Assembly: GCF_008180195.1 (NCBI RefSeq)
Contig: NZ_VTAV01000002.1
Coordinates: 62,001 to 126,000 of the forward strand
Length of the DNA stretch: 64,000 nucleotides
Direction: 5' to 3'
Source: Sphingobacterium phlebotomi
GTDB lineage: Bacteria; Bacteroidota; Bacteroidia; Sphingobacteriales; Sphingobacteriaceae
The notes under the pieces are model-generated. The model saw only the letters and a program-made list of their open reading frames with translations. It was not told the DNA's origin and searched no databases. Below are positions 18,769 through 27,727 of the stretch, piece by piece. Both the position numbers and the translations under genes were made by a program. Positions within the stretch are counted from its first letter, which is position 1, and every line of letters begins with the position of its first letter.

Positions 18769-20256
18769 ATGAAAAAGATATATCGATATATAAGCGTTGT
18801 AGCAATAGCCCTATCACTAGGTTTTAGCTCCTGCGAAAGATTGCTTGATGTAACACCAAACTCAGAGTTTGCTCCGGGTAATGTCCTAACGTCGGAAAAA
18901 GGGATAACAACGTTACTTTTTTCTGCTTATGCACACCAACAAACGCAGCAGAACTCCCGGTTTGTGATTAACAACTCCGAGGTGTGCACAGATATGGCAC
19001 TGAATTCAGGTGGTGCAGAAAATGGTCAATTGATACATATTATGAATTTTACCTGGGATACCGGTGTTTTAAGCTTTCAGGGTGACGTTTGGGCGCCGAA
19101 CTATCGGTGTATAAGAGATGCCAACGATGTTGTTGCCAATGTTGATCAGCTTAATGCAAATGAAGAAACAAAGAAAAAAATAAAAGCAGAGGCTCGCGTA
19201 TTACGGGCACAGGCTTATGCCATTTTATACAATTGGTTTGGTCCTGTTCCGTTAAGAACCTCAACTTCACAGCCAGGAGATTTAGCCCGAGCCACCGATG
19301 ACGAAATGAAGATATTCGTTGAAACTGAAATTATGGAGTCCATCCCAGATCTACCCAATCCGGGGCGGGAGGAGACGTTTGGACGCCTTAACAAGGGAAA
19401 TGCAACAGGTATTTTAGCAAAGTTTTTATTAAACACAAAGCAATGGCAAAAAGCCGCCGACGCTTGTAAAGCTGTCATGGACTTAAATTACTACACCACT
19501 ACACAGCATGAATTTAAGGACCTTTTTAAAGTAGAAAACAAAGGCATTGACAACCGGGAGATGCTGCTCGTATTGCCTTGTCGAAATGAAGTCGACTTTG
19601 GTAATTGGTTTATGGCCGGGGCCTTGCCTGCCGGCTTTAAAAGTACACCACAAGTTCCTGACTTCGTTTACCAATCTACCATGGCAAACTTTGCGACGCA
19701 ATACCGTTTAAGAACGGACTTTGTAAACAGCCTTGCAGCAAACGATAAAAGACGTTCGTTAATCTGCACCAGCTACATTAATAATAGCAATGCAACAGTA
19801 AATCTTTTGAACGGCGATAATGCGCGAAGTTTTAAATATTGGGATAATAATACGGTGGGAAATAATAGTGGAAACGATGTTCCAATTATCCGATATGCTG
19901 ATATCCTGTTATCCCGAGCGGAAGCATTAAATGAATTAGCTGCTGGCACACCTCCTGTAGAATGTTTTTCTTTAATTAATCAAGTGCGAACAAGGGCAGG
20001 CCTTCCCAACTTAAGCTTAACGGATACGCCTACAAAAGAAAGTTTCCGAGAAGCGATTTTTAGAGAAAGAGGCTGGGAATTTATTTCGGAAGGAAAACGT
20101 CGGGAGGACTTGATCCGTCAAGGAACATTTGTCTCGTCGGCGATCGCACGGGGTGTTTCATCCGATCTGGCCACAACCGATAAACTCCTGTTTCCTATTC
20201 CACAATCCGAAATCGAGGCAAATAAACTTTGTACTCAAAATCCCGGATATAACTAA
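18769..20256 (+). CDS. SusD/RagB family outer-membrane glycan-binding lipoprotein
   Basis: This is the 495-residue partner of the preceding SusC. The lipobox FSSC gives Cys22 as the lipid anchor, followed by ERLLDVTPNSEF, the usual start of mature SusD proteins. The helical core contains KAEARVLRAQAYAILYNWFGPVPL near residue 145, and the C-terminal half has IIRYADILLSRAEALNEL and the RERGWEFISEGKRREDLIRQG signature. It is shorter than the SusD of the left locus (619 residues) and clearly diverged, so the two loci probably take up different glycans. Confidence 0.96.
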   Translation: MKKIYRYISVVAIALSLGFSSCERLLDVTPNSEFAPGNVLTSEKGITTLLFSAYAHQQTQQNSRFVINNSEVCTDMALNSGGAENGQLIHIMNFTWDTGVLSFQGDVWAPNYRCIRDANDVVANVDQLNANEETKKKIKAEARVLRAQAYAILYNWFGPVPLRTSTSQPGDLARATDDEMKIFVETEIMESIPDLPNPGREETFGRLNKGNATGILAKFLLNTKQWQKAADACKAVMDLNYYTTTQHEFKDLFKVENKGIDNREMLLVLPCRNEVDFGNWFMAGALPAGFKSTPQVPDFVYQSTMANFATQYRLRTDFVNSLAANDKRRSLICTSYINNSNATVNLLNGDNARSFKYWDNNTVGNNSGNDVPIIRYADILLSRAEALNELAAGTPPVECFSLINQVRTRAGLPNLSLTDTPTKESFREAIFRERGWEFISEGKRREDLIRQGTFVSSAIARGVSSDLATTDKLLFPIPQSEIEANKLCTQNPGYN

Positions 20257-20280
20257 GAAAGAACACAAACAATTTAGAAG

Positions 20281-21336
20281 ATGAACAAGATTTTAACAGG
20301 ATTTTTACTGCTTTTATCCATCACTTTAAACGCTCAGAACGGCGTATGGACAGTGGAAAAAGCAAACGAATGGTATAAAAAGCAACCGTGGATTAGCGGT
20401 TGCAATTTTCAACCAAGTACAGCCATAAATCAATTGGAGATGTTCCAAAAAGACACATACGATTCAACAACAATTGATAGGGAGCTAGGTTGGGCAAAAG
20501 ATATAGGTTTCAACGTGATGCGAGTATATCTACACCACATTTTATGGACATCTGATAAAGAGGGTTTTAAAGAAAGACTTGATGACTATTTAAATATATC
20601 TAGTAAACACGGTATAAAAACCATTTTAGTGTTTTTTGATGATTGCTGGAACGACGTATACACTGCTGGAAAACAACCGGCTCCAAAACCGGGGATCCAT
20701 AATAGCGGATGGGTCAGAGACCCCGGAACGATGATTTATACGAACCCGGATACTTTGAAGGTATTGGAAGCCTATGTAAAAGATATCATGAATACCTTCA
20801 AAAATGACGAACGCATTTTAATGTGGGATTTATATAATGAACCTGGAAATCAAAAAAGTGTCGAGAAGAGCTTTCCCCTACTGAAAGCCGCTTTTGCCTG
20901 GGCCAGAACGGTAAAAACTATTCAACCTATCACAGCCGGCGTATGGAACAATAATGACCGCTTTAAGGCGTTAAATGAATTTCAATTAAAAAATTCAGAC
21001 ATTATTACCTACCATAACTATTCCTATATAGATAATCATGCACGGGAAATTATAGAACTGAAAAAATATAATCGTCCGCTTATCTGTACGGAATATATGG
21101 CAAGAAGAAACGGAAGTCTTTTTGGAAATATTATGCCGCTTCTTAAAAAAGAAAATGTAGGAGCTATCAACTGGGGCTTCGTGGCAGGTAAAACCAATAC
21201 CATTTTCGCCTGGGACACACCTATTCCATCGGGAAAAGAACCAGAATTATGGTTTCACGATATCTTAAGAAAAGATGGTACACCTTTCAGCGAAACAGAA
21301 ATTCAGACAATTAAACAAGTAACAGGAAAAAACTAA
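20281..21336 (+). CDS. GH5-like (clan GH-A) glycoside hydrolase
   Basis: This is a 351-residue periplasmic hydrolase with signal peptide ending LNAQ. The barrel contains the cellulase-superfamily text GFNVMRVYLHHILW near residue 80. Glu187 in LYNEPGNQ is the likely acid/base and Glu271 in ICTEYMARR the likely nucleophile. INWGFVAGKTNTIFAWD near residue 300 forms the aromatic subsite typical of this group. Related Bacteroidota proteins are often annotated loosely as cellulase-family or 1,4-beta-xylanase, but the substrate is not established by these motifs. The gene follows susD by 24 bp, and its stop overlaps the next start (TAATG). Confidence 0.85.
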   Translation: MNKILTGFLLLLSITLNAQNGVWTVEKANEWYKKQPWISGCNFQPSTAINQLEMFQKDTYDSTTIDRELGWAKDIGFNVMRVYLHHILWTSDKEGFKERLDDYLNISSKHGIKTILVFFDDCWNDVYTAGKQPAPKPGIHNSGWVRDPGTMIYTNPDTLKVLEAYVKDIMNTFKNDERILMWDLYNEPGNQKSVEKSFPLLKAAFAWARTVKTIQPITAGVWNNNDRFKALNEFQLKNSDIITYHNYSYIDNHAREIIELKKYNRPLICTEYMARRNGSLFGNIMPLLKKENVGAINWGFVAGKTNTIFAWDTPIPSGKEPELWFHDILRKDGTPFSETEIQTIKQVTGKN

Positions 21337-22544
21337 TGTTTATTATATCAAGCACGATACAACTTATGTTCATTAATAGTCTTCACAAACTCAAAATATT
21401 TACCGGTTTCCTATTGCTTGTACTTTCCGTAACAGCATGCGGGTCACAAAAAAATAATGATTCGGATGCTGAAACAGTCTTCAGTGATCCTTCAGCGCCT
21501 ATTGGGAATAAAACATTAACTGTTCCAGAGGTGGTTAGTCCCATTTTGGATGTGTGGATGCGAGATGCGTTCATCATGTATGGTCCTGATGGAAACTATT
21601 ATCTAACAGGTACAACAGCGTCGCCAGATCGTGTGTTCCCCGAGGGGAAGGTACATTGTTGGGATTATAACGACGGGCTATATATGTGGAAATCAAAGGA
21701 TATGAAAAATTGGGAATCTATGGGTCTTATCTGGAGTTTTGATGCAGATGCTGCAGATTGGCAAAAAAAAGGAAAACCATTAAAAGCAGGTGCTGTTTCA
21801 CCCAACAACGATCCACTCGACTCTTTGTATAGAGCGGTCTGGGCTCCGGAACTGCATTACATAGCCAGCCAGAAAAAGTGGATGATCATTGCTTGCTTAA
21901 ATGGAGGAGGAGGCTCTTTCATTCTGGAAAGTATCTCTGGATTGCCACAAGGACCCTATGTAAATATTGAAGGAAATGCGGCCAAACCTATTTACGAAAA
22001 TATTGACGCCAGCTTATTTGAAGATGATAACGGTGAGGTATATGTCGTTGCGCACAACCACTATATTGCGAAAATGAAACCCGATTTAAGTGATATTGCC
22101 GAACCCTACCGTAAATTTATCGAAATGCCCTATGACCCCGAACCGTATATCGAGGGAGTGTATATGACTAAACATGACGGCAAATATCAGTTATTACAAA
22201 CTGTCTGGTCGGTATTGAAGCCTGATGGCGATTATACCTACGTCAGAGACGATCGAAAAGATTTAAAATCATTGCATAGTTATGATGTGGTCGTAGCTGA
22301 ATCGGATAATATATATGGTCCCTACGGACCCCGCTACCCGGCGATTATCGAGGGAGGCCATAATAATATCTTTACCGATGGTAATGGCGATCTGTGGTCT
22401 TCCACATTCTTTAATCCACGGGGAACAATGGGCACCCGCTATCCTGTTACTTGTCGGCCTGCCGTCGTTCCGGTTAAATGGGAAAACGGGAAACTAATGC
22501 CCGATTCCGAAAGAGCAAATAAATTTTATTCTTCTTATAACTAA
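21336..22544 (+). CDS. GH43-like five-bladed beta-propeller hydrolase, lipoprotein
   Basis: This 402-residue lipoprotein (lipobox SVTAC) has the five-bladed propeller layout of families GH43/GH117 and relatives. Candidate catalytic residues, numbered from the first ATG, are Asp77 in VWMRDAFIMYGPDG (base), Asp224 in NIDASLFEDDNG (pKa modulator) and Glu273 in YIEGVYMTKHDG (acid). AVWAPELHYI is another common propeller motif. Members of GH43 cut arabinose, xylose or galactose linkages, so this is probably an exo-acting enzyme or debranching enzyme. The ATG at 21336 overlaps the upstream stop; the ATG at 21366 is an equally good start and gives a tighter signal peptide. Confidence 0.85.
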   Translation: MFIISSTIQLMFINSLHKLKIFTGFLLLVLSVTACGSQKNNDSDAETVFSDPSAPIGNKTLTVPEVVSPILDVWMRDAFIMYGPDGNYYLTGTTASPDRVFPEGKVHCWDYNDGLYMWKSKDMKNWESMGLIWSFDADAADWQKKGKPLKAGAVSPNNDPLDSLYRAVWAPELHYIASQKKWMIIACLNGGGGSFILESISGLPQGPYVNIEGNAAKPIYENIDASLFEDDNGEVYVVAHNHYIAKMKPDLSDIAEPYRKFIEMPYDPEPYIEGVYMTKHDGKYQLLQTVWSVLKPDGDYTYVRDDRKDLKSLHSYDVVVAESDNIYGPYGPRYPAIIEGGHNNIFTDGNGDLWSSTFFNPRGTMGTRYPVTCRPAVVPVKWENGKLMPDSERANKFYSSYN

Positions 22545-22553
22545 ATTCAAGAT

Positions 22554-23717
22554 ATGATGAATTCCTTAAAATATATTTTCGCTGCATTATTGGCCTGTGG
22601 CTTTAGTTTTATCCCTGCGTTTTCTCAACAATTAGGGTTGAATTTTAATCATAATCCGGAAAACATCGATTTTAAATATGTAAAAAAAATTAATGTGGAA
22701 TGGATTCGTGCTACACCCCGTATTCTCGACTATGTTGATGGAATGTTAGTCGCTGAAACCGACACGTCCTTACAAAAAATAGTGGAAGCAGGGAAGATAG
22801 GCTATCGTATTGCTTTTGGTTTTAGATGGGACTTTAAGCGGCGAAATCTAACTTTGCCGGAACCAGGATCTGCGAGCGAAGCAGCCTATTTCAAAACGGT
22901 AGATAAGATAATGGATAGAGTGGGAGCTTACGTCGACATCTTTAAGCTTGCAAACGAACCTAATCTGGAGACAATTGACAGCGACCTAGAATATAATGAT
23001 AAGGGAAAAGTCCCACTAATTGTATTTACGGAGCGTTTAATGAATCATATTATAGCATACTATAAAAATCATCCCACATGGACGTTACCGGAGATTTATG
23101 CCGGATCCTTGCCTGCGCTTTTTGAAAAAAAACAACAACAGACACCCGGTGTATACGAGCTAATTAAATTTGCACAAAGCCGGGCAGAGGTAAAGGGTCT
23201 AGCTGTACACCTGCATATTGCAGATACATTACAGATACCGCAGGCCTTAGATTTCGTGAGAACTTTGATGCCGGACAAGCCGATTATCGTTCCGGAATTT
23301 TCGTTGTTTAGATTATATAATAAACATTTTGGTGATAGCATCGCAGGCAATGCGAAAGGCCTAGCTTTTGTTCAGAAATACCAACTTCCTACTCACATCA
23401 AAATTCATGAATGGCTAACGTTGGTCAATACAGGCAAAATACCTTATCAGCAATGGGAAGAGATGTTCCTTTCTCAGGATTGGTATGTTCCAAATTACCT
23501 TCATACTTATTATCGTTATTTCAAGGCATACAACGTCGTATTGGCGACTTATCCGTTATTTCAGCAGGGATATACAAAAGACGTTAAAGCCTCTTCGGAT
23601 TCCTGGTTTTTAAATCCATTATTTCTTCAAAAATCATATAATCTCGATCCTTTTGGTGAATATTACACCAATCCATTATCGCATCCGGATTTTACGAAAC
23701 TTTTGGAAAAACAATAG
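22554..23717 (+). CDS. Clan GH-A-like TIM-barrel protein, family not recognised (paralogue 2)
   Basis: This 387-residue protein has a cleavable signal peptide (PAFSQ), not a lipobox, so it is probably soluble in the periplasm. It is a paralogue of the 14397-15623 product: QLGLNFNHN aligns with KMGINLNEQ, and KLANEPNLE gives Glu135. GLAVHLHIADT aligns with GVDIHIHHSAT, IIVPEFSLFR gives Glu248, and WFLNPLFLQKS aligns with WVLNGLFMNRS. The two glutamates are 113 residues apart here and 106 in the paralogue. The pattern fits retaining clan GH-A hydrolases but I do not recognise the family. One lipid-anchored and one soluble copy in the same locus would fit sequential surface and periplasmic cutting. 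Confidence 0.75.
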   Translation: MMNSLKYIFAALLACGFSFIPAFSQQLGLNFNHNPENIDFKYVKKINVEWIRATPRILDYVDGMLVAETDTSLQKIVEAGKIGYRIAFGFRWDFKRRNLTLPEPGSASEAAYFKTVDKIMDRVGAYVDIFKLANEPNLETIDSDLEYNDKGKVPLIVFTERLMNHIIAYYKNHPTWTLPEIYAGSLPALFEKKQQQTPGVYELIKFAQSRAEVKGLAVHLHIADTLQIPQALDFVRTLMPDKPIIVPEFSLFRLYNKHFGDSIAGNAKGLAFVQKYQLPTHIKIHEWLTLVNTGKIPYQQWEEMFLSQDWYVPNYLHTYYRYFKAYNVVLATYPLFQQGYTKDVKASSDSWFLNPLFLQKSYNLDPFGEYYTNPLSHPDFTKLLEKQ

Positions 23718-23730
23718 AGCAGATAAGATA

Positions 23731-25272
23731 ATGACGTCCAGCATTAAATTGATGAAATTGAAAAAATTAACACTTCTGAGTGCCGCTATTACCTTTGTTT
23801 TATTAGTCACATGTATGCCTAAACAAATGCAGCCCCGTCAAAAACCTAATATCTTGATTATTTATGTGGACGATTTAGGTTATGGAGATTTAAGCTGTTA
23901 CGGCGCAAAAGCTGTGAAAACACCGCACATTGATGAACTGGCGAATAATGGGCTACTTTTTACGGATGCGCATTCATCTGCATCAACCTGTACACCTTCC
24001 AGATACTCCTTGCTAACCGGTAGTTACGCCTTTAGAAACAACGCCGCTATATTACCCGGAGATGCGCCTTTAATTATAGATCCCGAACGTGTAACTATTG
24101 CCGATATGTTAAAAAAAGCCGGCTATATAACCGGCGTAATTGGCAAATGGCATTTAGGTCTAGGGAACGGAGAGCCTGATTGGAACATAGAAATCAAACC
24201 GGGGCCGAAAGAGATTGGCTTTGATTATAGCTTTCTTATTCCTGCCACGGCAGACAGGGTACCTACCGTATTTGTAGAAAACCAACGTGTCGTAAACTTA
24301 GAAAAAGAAAATCCTATAGAAGTTAGTTATGACCACAAAATCGGTACACTCCCAACGGGTTTGGAACATCCTGAACAGCTAAAAATGAAAGCTGATACAC
24401 AGCACAGCGGTACGATAATTAACGGAATTAGTAGAATAGGATTTATGAGTGGGGGTAGTAGCGCCCATTGGAAAGACGAAGAATTTGCCACGGTTTTGTC
24501 CCAAAAAGCTAAGGCGTTTATTACAAAACATAAAGATAAGCCATTTTTTATGTATTACTCGTTACCTAGCATTCATGTTCCAAGATCTCCAAATGCAAAG
24601 TTTGTAGGAGCCACGGAAATGGGACCTAGAGGTGATGATATCGTACAAATGGATTGGATGGTAGGTGAGATAATGAAAAATCTTCGTGATTTAGGCATCG
24701 ATAAAAATACATTGGTCATATTTAGTAGTGATAACGGTCCTGTACTTGATGATGGTTACGCCGATAATGCGGTGGAATTAATAGGAGAGCATCAACCTTC
24801 AGGTATATATAGAGGGGGCAAGTATAGCGCCTACGAAGGAGGTACGCGTATGCCCACCATTACTTATTGGCCAGATGTAATCAAACCTGGACGAAGTGAT
24901 GCGTTATTTAACCAAGTAGATTTATTTGCTTCCTTAGCGACATTAACGGGTCAGCAAGTGGACAATAAAAATGCTCCCGACAGTAAGGACATGTCTCAAG
25001 TATTACTTGGGAATTCTAGTGATGGAAGAAAAAGTATGCTTCAGGAATCTTTTACGATGTCTATAAGATCTGGAGCGTGGAAATATATAGAGCCTTTATC
25101 AAAAGAAGTACCTGACTGGCTAGCAAATAAAACCATCGAAACAGGTTTAAGTAGCGCTCCCCAACTTTACAATCTTAAAGAAGATCCGGAAGAAATGAAT
25201 GATCTTTCTGCGAAGTACCCTGAAAAGGTTAAAGAGCTGGCAAAGGAGTTAAATAGAATAAAAGGCATGTAA
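23731..25272 (+). CDS. S1-type sulfatase, lipoprotein
   Basis: This formylglycine-type sulfatase differs from the other two in the locus. The frame is open from 23653, but that start would overlap the previous gene; the ATG at 23731 (or the one at 23752) leads straight into a lipoprotein signal ending LVTC. From 23731 it has 513 residues. NILIIYVDDLGYGDLSCYG binds the metal, and Cys87 in STCTPSRYSLLTG is the formylglycine site. GKWHLGLG, HVPRSP and IFSSDNGPVL complete the catalytic set. The SAYEGGTRMP motif near residue 370 is usual in arylsulfatase-type enzymes. It begins 13 bp after the GH-A-like gene. Maturation needs a formylglycine-generating or anaerobic maturase enzyme encoded elsewhere. 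Confidence 0.94.
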   Translation: MTSSIKLMKLKKLTLLSAAITFVLLVTCMPKQMQPRQKPNILIIYVDDLGYGDLSCYGAKAVKTPHIDELANNGLLFTDAHSSASTCTPSRYSLLTGSYAFRNNAAILPGDAPLIIDPERVTIADMLKKAGYITGVIGKWHLGLGNGEPDWNIEIKPGPKEIGFDYSFLIPATADRVPTVFVENQRVVNLEKENPIEVSYDHKIGTLPTGLEHPEQLKMKADTQHSGTIINGISRIGFMSGGSSAHWKDEEFATVLSQKAKAFITKHKDKPFFMYYSLPSIHVPRSPNAKFVGATEMGPRGDDIVQMDWMVGEIMKNLRDLGIDKNTLVIFSSDNGPVLDDGYADNAVELIGEHQPSGIYRGGKYSAYEGGTRMPTITYWPDVIKPGRSDALFNQVDLFASLATLTGQQVDNKNAPDSKDMSQVLLGNSSDGRKSMLQESFTMSIRSGAWKYIEPLSKEVPDWLANKTIETGLSSAPQLYNLKEDPEEMNDLSAKYPEKVKELAKELNRIKGM

Positions 25273-25331
25273 ACACCGTTATATAATAATAAAAAAACAA
25301 GCTCTGAAAAGAATTATTAATACCACGTAAT

Positions 25332-27428
25332 ATGTTAAATATGAATTTGCTTCAGAAAAGTTTATTTTTATTGTTAATGATAGGGTCGCTTTGTAATATG
25401 TCATTAAAGGCACAGCAAGGAAAGGAGGATAAACGACCAAACATTGTATTGATTATGGCCGATGATTTAGGATATTCTGATCTTGGTTGTTATGGTGGAG
25501 AAATAGAAACACCAAATCTAGACAGGCTTGCCCAAGAAGGTCTCCGATATAAGCAATTTTACAATGCGGCGAGATGTTGCCCTACAAGGGCGTCTTTGTT
25601 AACAGGGCTTTACCCCCATCAAGCAGGAATGGGGTGGATGGCTGCTGCGGATTTAGGTACCCCCGCGTACCAAGGAAATCTCAGCGACAATTCGGTAACC
25701 ATTGCCGAAGTATTGAAAGCTGCTGGCTACGGTACTTACATGACAGGTAAATGGCATGTGACAAATGAACGCAAAATAGACGGGATGGTAATTGATAACT
25801 GGCCAAAGCAAAGAGGATTTGACCATTATTTTGGAATTATCCCGGGAGGCGCTAATTATTTCACACCCGTAATTTATACCGACAATCACCAATATAAAGC
25901 CCCTGATAATTTTTTCCTGACAGATGCTATTAGTGATTCAACAGTGAAATATATTCATCAGCATTTCAATAAAAATGCGGATAGCCCCATGTTTATGTAT
26001 GTTGCTTATACCGCTCCCCATTGGCCGTTGCATGCTTTGCAAAACGACATAGATAAATACAAAGAGTTTTATAAAGTAGGATGGGATGTCGTTCGCAAAA
26101 ACCGTTTCGAAAAACAACAGCAGATAGGCTTATTTTCCAGTTATACGACCCTCTCTCCGAGAGATACGGTGATAAAAGACTGGAAAAGTTTATCAAATGA
26201 AAAGAAAAACGAAATGGCTATGCGCATGGCTATTTATGCGGCACAAATTGATAATATGGATCAAGGAGTTGGACGCATTCTAGAGGCGTTAAAAGCAGAA
26301 AACCAATTAGACAACACGTTAATATTTTTCTTAAGTGATAATGGCGCCTGTGCCGAATTCATAAGTAGCGGAAAGCGAAAAGAGGTGGATGGGAAAGAGG
26401 ATACGTTTGAAAGTTATCGTGTAAATTGGGCAAATGTCAGTAGTACACCTTTCAGAGAATATAAACATTATACAAATGAAGGAGGCATCGCTACTCCATT
26501 AATAATTCATTGGCCAAAAGGTATTGATGAAAATCTTTATAATTCTTTTGTAACAAATTATGGTCACATCAGTGATATTATGGCAACTTGTGTGGACGTT
26601 TCGCAAACAAGCTATCCTGTCACATATAAAGGAAAAAATATTCATTCTCTAGTCGGGAAAAGTTTAAAACCTCATTTTAATGGAAATAACAACAATCGGG
26701 GAAAGATATTTTGGGAACATGAAGCCAACATTGCCGTACGCGACGGAAAATGGAAATTAGTGACGAAAACGCGACAAGACGCTCAATTGGATGAAAAAAA
26801 CCTGTCTCTGTATGATATGGATACGGACCCTACAGAAATGAACAATTTATCTGCCAGATATCCGGATAAAGTAAAAGAAATGTACCATGAATGGATAAAT
26901 TGGGGAAATGAGATTGGAGTTTTTCCATTAGATACACGAAATTACAATGTTAGGGCACAGCTTTATAGAAGAAAGATAAATGGCAATTTTGATGATAATT
27001 TAGGTGGATGGGAGATTAGAAAAACAGAGGGCGTACAGGCTACAGTTTGTATAGATACTACATACAAACTCACAGGCAAGAAGTCGGCATTTATTCAGAT
27101 GGAAGAGTCCGTCGATAAATCTTCTGCATTTACTATGTTCTGGAGTTTCCAGGCGAAAAAAGGCGAACAGTTTGATATAAAGATTAATTCTGTAGCTAGC
27201 CGTGAAACCGTTGTTTTTATTCGATTAGAAAATTCTGATCCCAAAAAAGAGCTTAAAAAAATGATGGATAGTGAACTAGTCGCTTCCACTAGATCCGGAA
27301 AAAATTCTTTTCGTTCTATAAAATTACCTCGGGATGGTAGCTACCGCTTGTCTATAGATATGGGGATGCTTCAAGGGGGAGACAAACTCTGGATTGATGA
27401 TGTAGAAATTCTAGCTGTAAAAAAATAA
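25332..27428 (+). CDS. S1-type sulfatase with C-terminal carbohydrate-binding-like domain
   Basis: This 698-residue exported protein has a signal peptide ending LKAQQ. The sulfatase domain spans about 30-545, with NIVLIMADDLGYSDLGCYGGE, Cys82 in RCCPTRASLLTG as the formylglycine site, GKWHVTN and FLSDNGACAE. It is a close relative of the first sulfatase. After the usual sulfatase end (WINWGNEIGVFP) comes a further 145 residues, starting INGNFDDNLGGWEI and ending LWIDDVEILAVKK. That pattern is typical of jelly-roll carbohydrate-binding modules of the CBM4/9/22 type. The extension would tether the enzyme to its polymer. The gene is the last of the locus; no strong terminator follows in the 48 bp before the tRNA gene. 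Confidence 0.93.
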   Translation: MLNMNLLQKSLFLLLMIGSLCNMSLKAQQGKEDKRPNIVLIMADDLGYSDLGCYGGEIETPNLDRLAQEGLRYKQFYNAARCCPTRASLLTGLYPHQAGMGWMAAADLGTPAYQGNLSDNSVTIAEVLKAAGYGTYMTGKWHVTNERKIDGMVIDNWPKQRGFDHYFGIIPGGANYFTPVIYTDNHQYKAPDNFFLTDAISDSTVKYIHQHFNKNADSPMFMYVAYTAPHWPLHALQNDIDKYKEFYKVGWDVVRKNRFEKQQQIGLFSSYTTLSPRDTVIKDWKSLSNEKKNEMAMRMAIYAAQIDNMDQGVGRILEALKAENQLDNTLIFFLSDNGACAEFISSGKRKEVDGKEDTFESYRVNWANVSSTPFREYKHYTNEGGIATPLIIHWPKGIDENLYNSFVTNYGHISDIMATCVDVSQTSYPVTYKGKNIHSLVGKSLKPHFNGNNNNRGKIFWEHEANIAVRDGKWKLVTKTRQDAQLDEKNLSLYDMDTDPTEMNNLSARYPDKVKEMYHEWINWGNEIGVFPLDTRNYNVRAQLYRRKINGNFDDNLGGWEIRKTEGVQATVCIDTTYKLTGKKSAFIQMEESVDKSSAFTMFWSFQAKKGEQFDIKINSVASRETVVFIRLENSDPKKELKKMMDSELVASTRSGKNSFRSIKLPRDGSYRLSIDMGMLQGGDKLWIDDVEILAVKK

Positions 27429-27476
27429 TCTAATGCATCGTTTATTATATGCAACCCACAGCATATAAAAAAATAG

Positions 27477-27548
27477 TAGCCCCGAGCAGAATCGAACTGC
27501 TATCAAATGTTTAGGAAACATCTATTCTATCCGTTGAACTACGGGGCC
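27477..27548 (-). tRNA. tRNA-Arg (anticodon CCT)
   Basis: On the minus strand the 72 bases fold as a full cloverleaf: a 7-bp acceptor (GGCCCCG with CGGGGCT, one G-U pair), a D arm GTTC/GAAT, an anticodon stem GATGT/ACATT with loop TTCCTAA, and a T arm AGCAG-TTCGATT-CTGCT. The anticodon is CCT, which reads the Arg codon AGG. The discriminator base is A, and CCA is not encoded. It lies between the end of the sulfatase locus and the peroxiredoxin gene, transcribed against both. Confidence 0.95.
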
Positions 27549-27682
27549 GACATAGATGGTTACAAAAATAGTTTTTTTTCTTAACTTATGCCATAACCAT
27601 TAATTATATCTAACCGAACAGCCTTATAGATTTTGACAATATCATATAAAGATTTTTGATGTTTTTTTGACAATAAAAAGCC

Positions 27683-27690
27683 TACTTTTG
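27683..27690 (+). promoter_or_regulatory. -7 promoter element of the peroxiredoxin operon
   Basis: TACTTTTG matches TAnnTTTG exactly and lies 37 bp before the ahpC ATG. TTTG boxes occur at 27655-27658 and 27666-27669, but the spacings (24 and 13 bp) are not the preferred 19-21, so the -33 element is uncertain. Confidence 0.55.
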
Positions 27691-27727
27691 TGGTGCAAAA
27701 AGAAAGAACAAAATAAATATAAGTATT

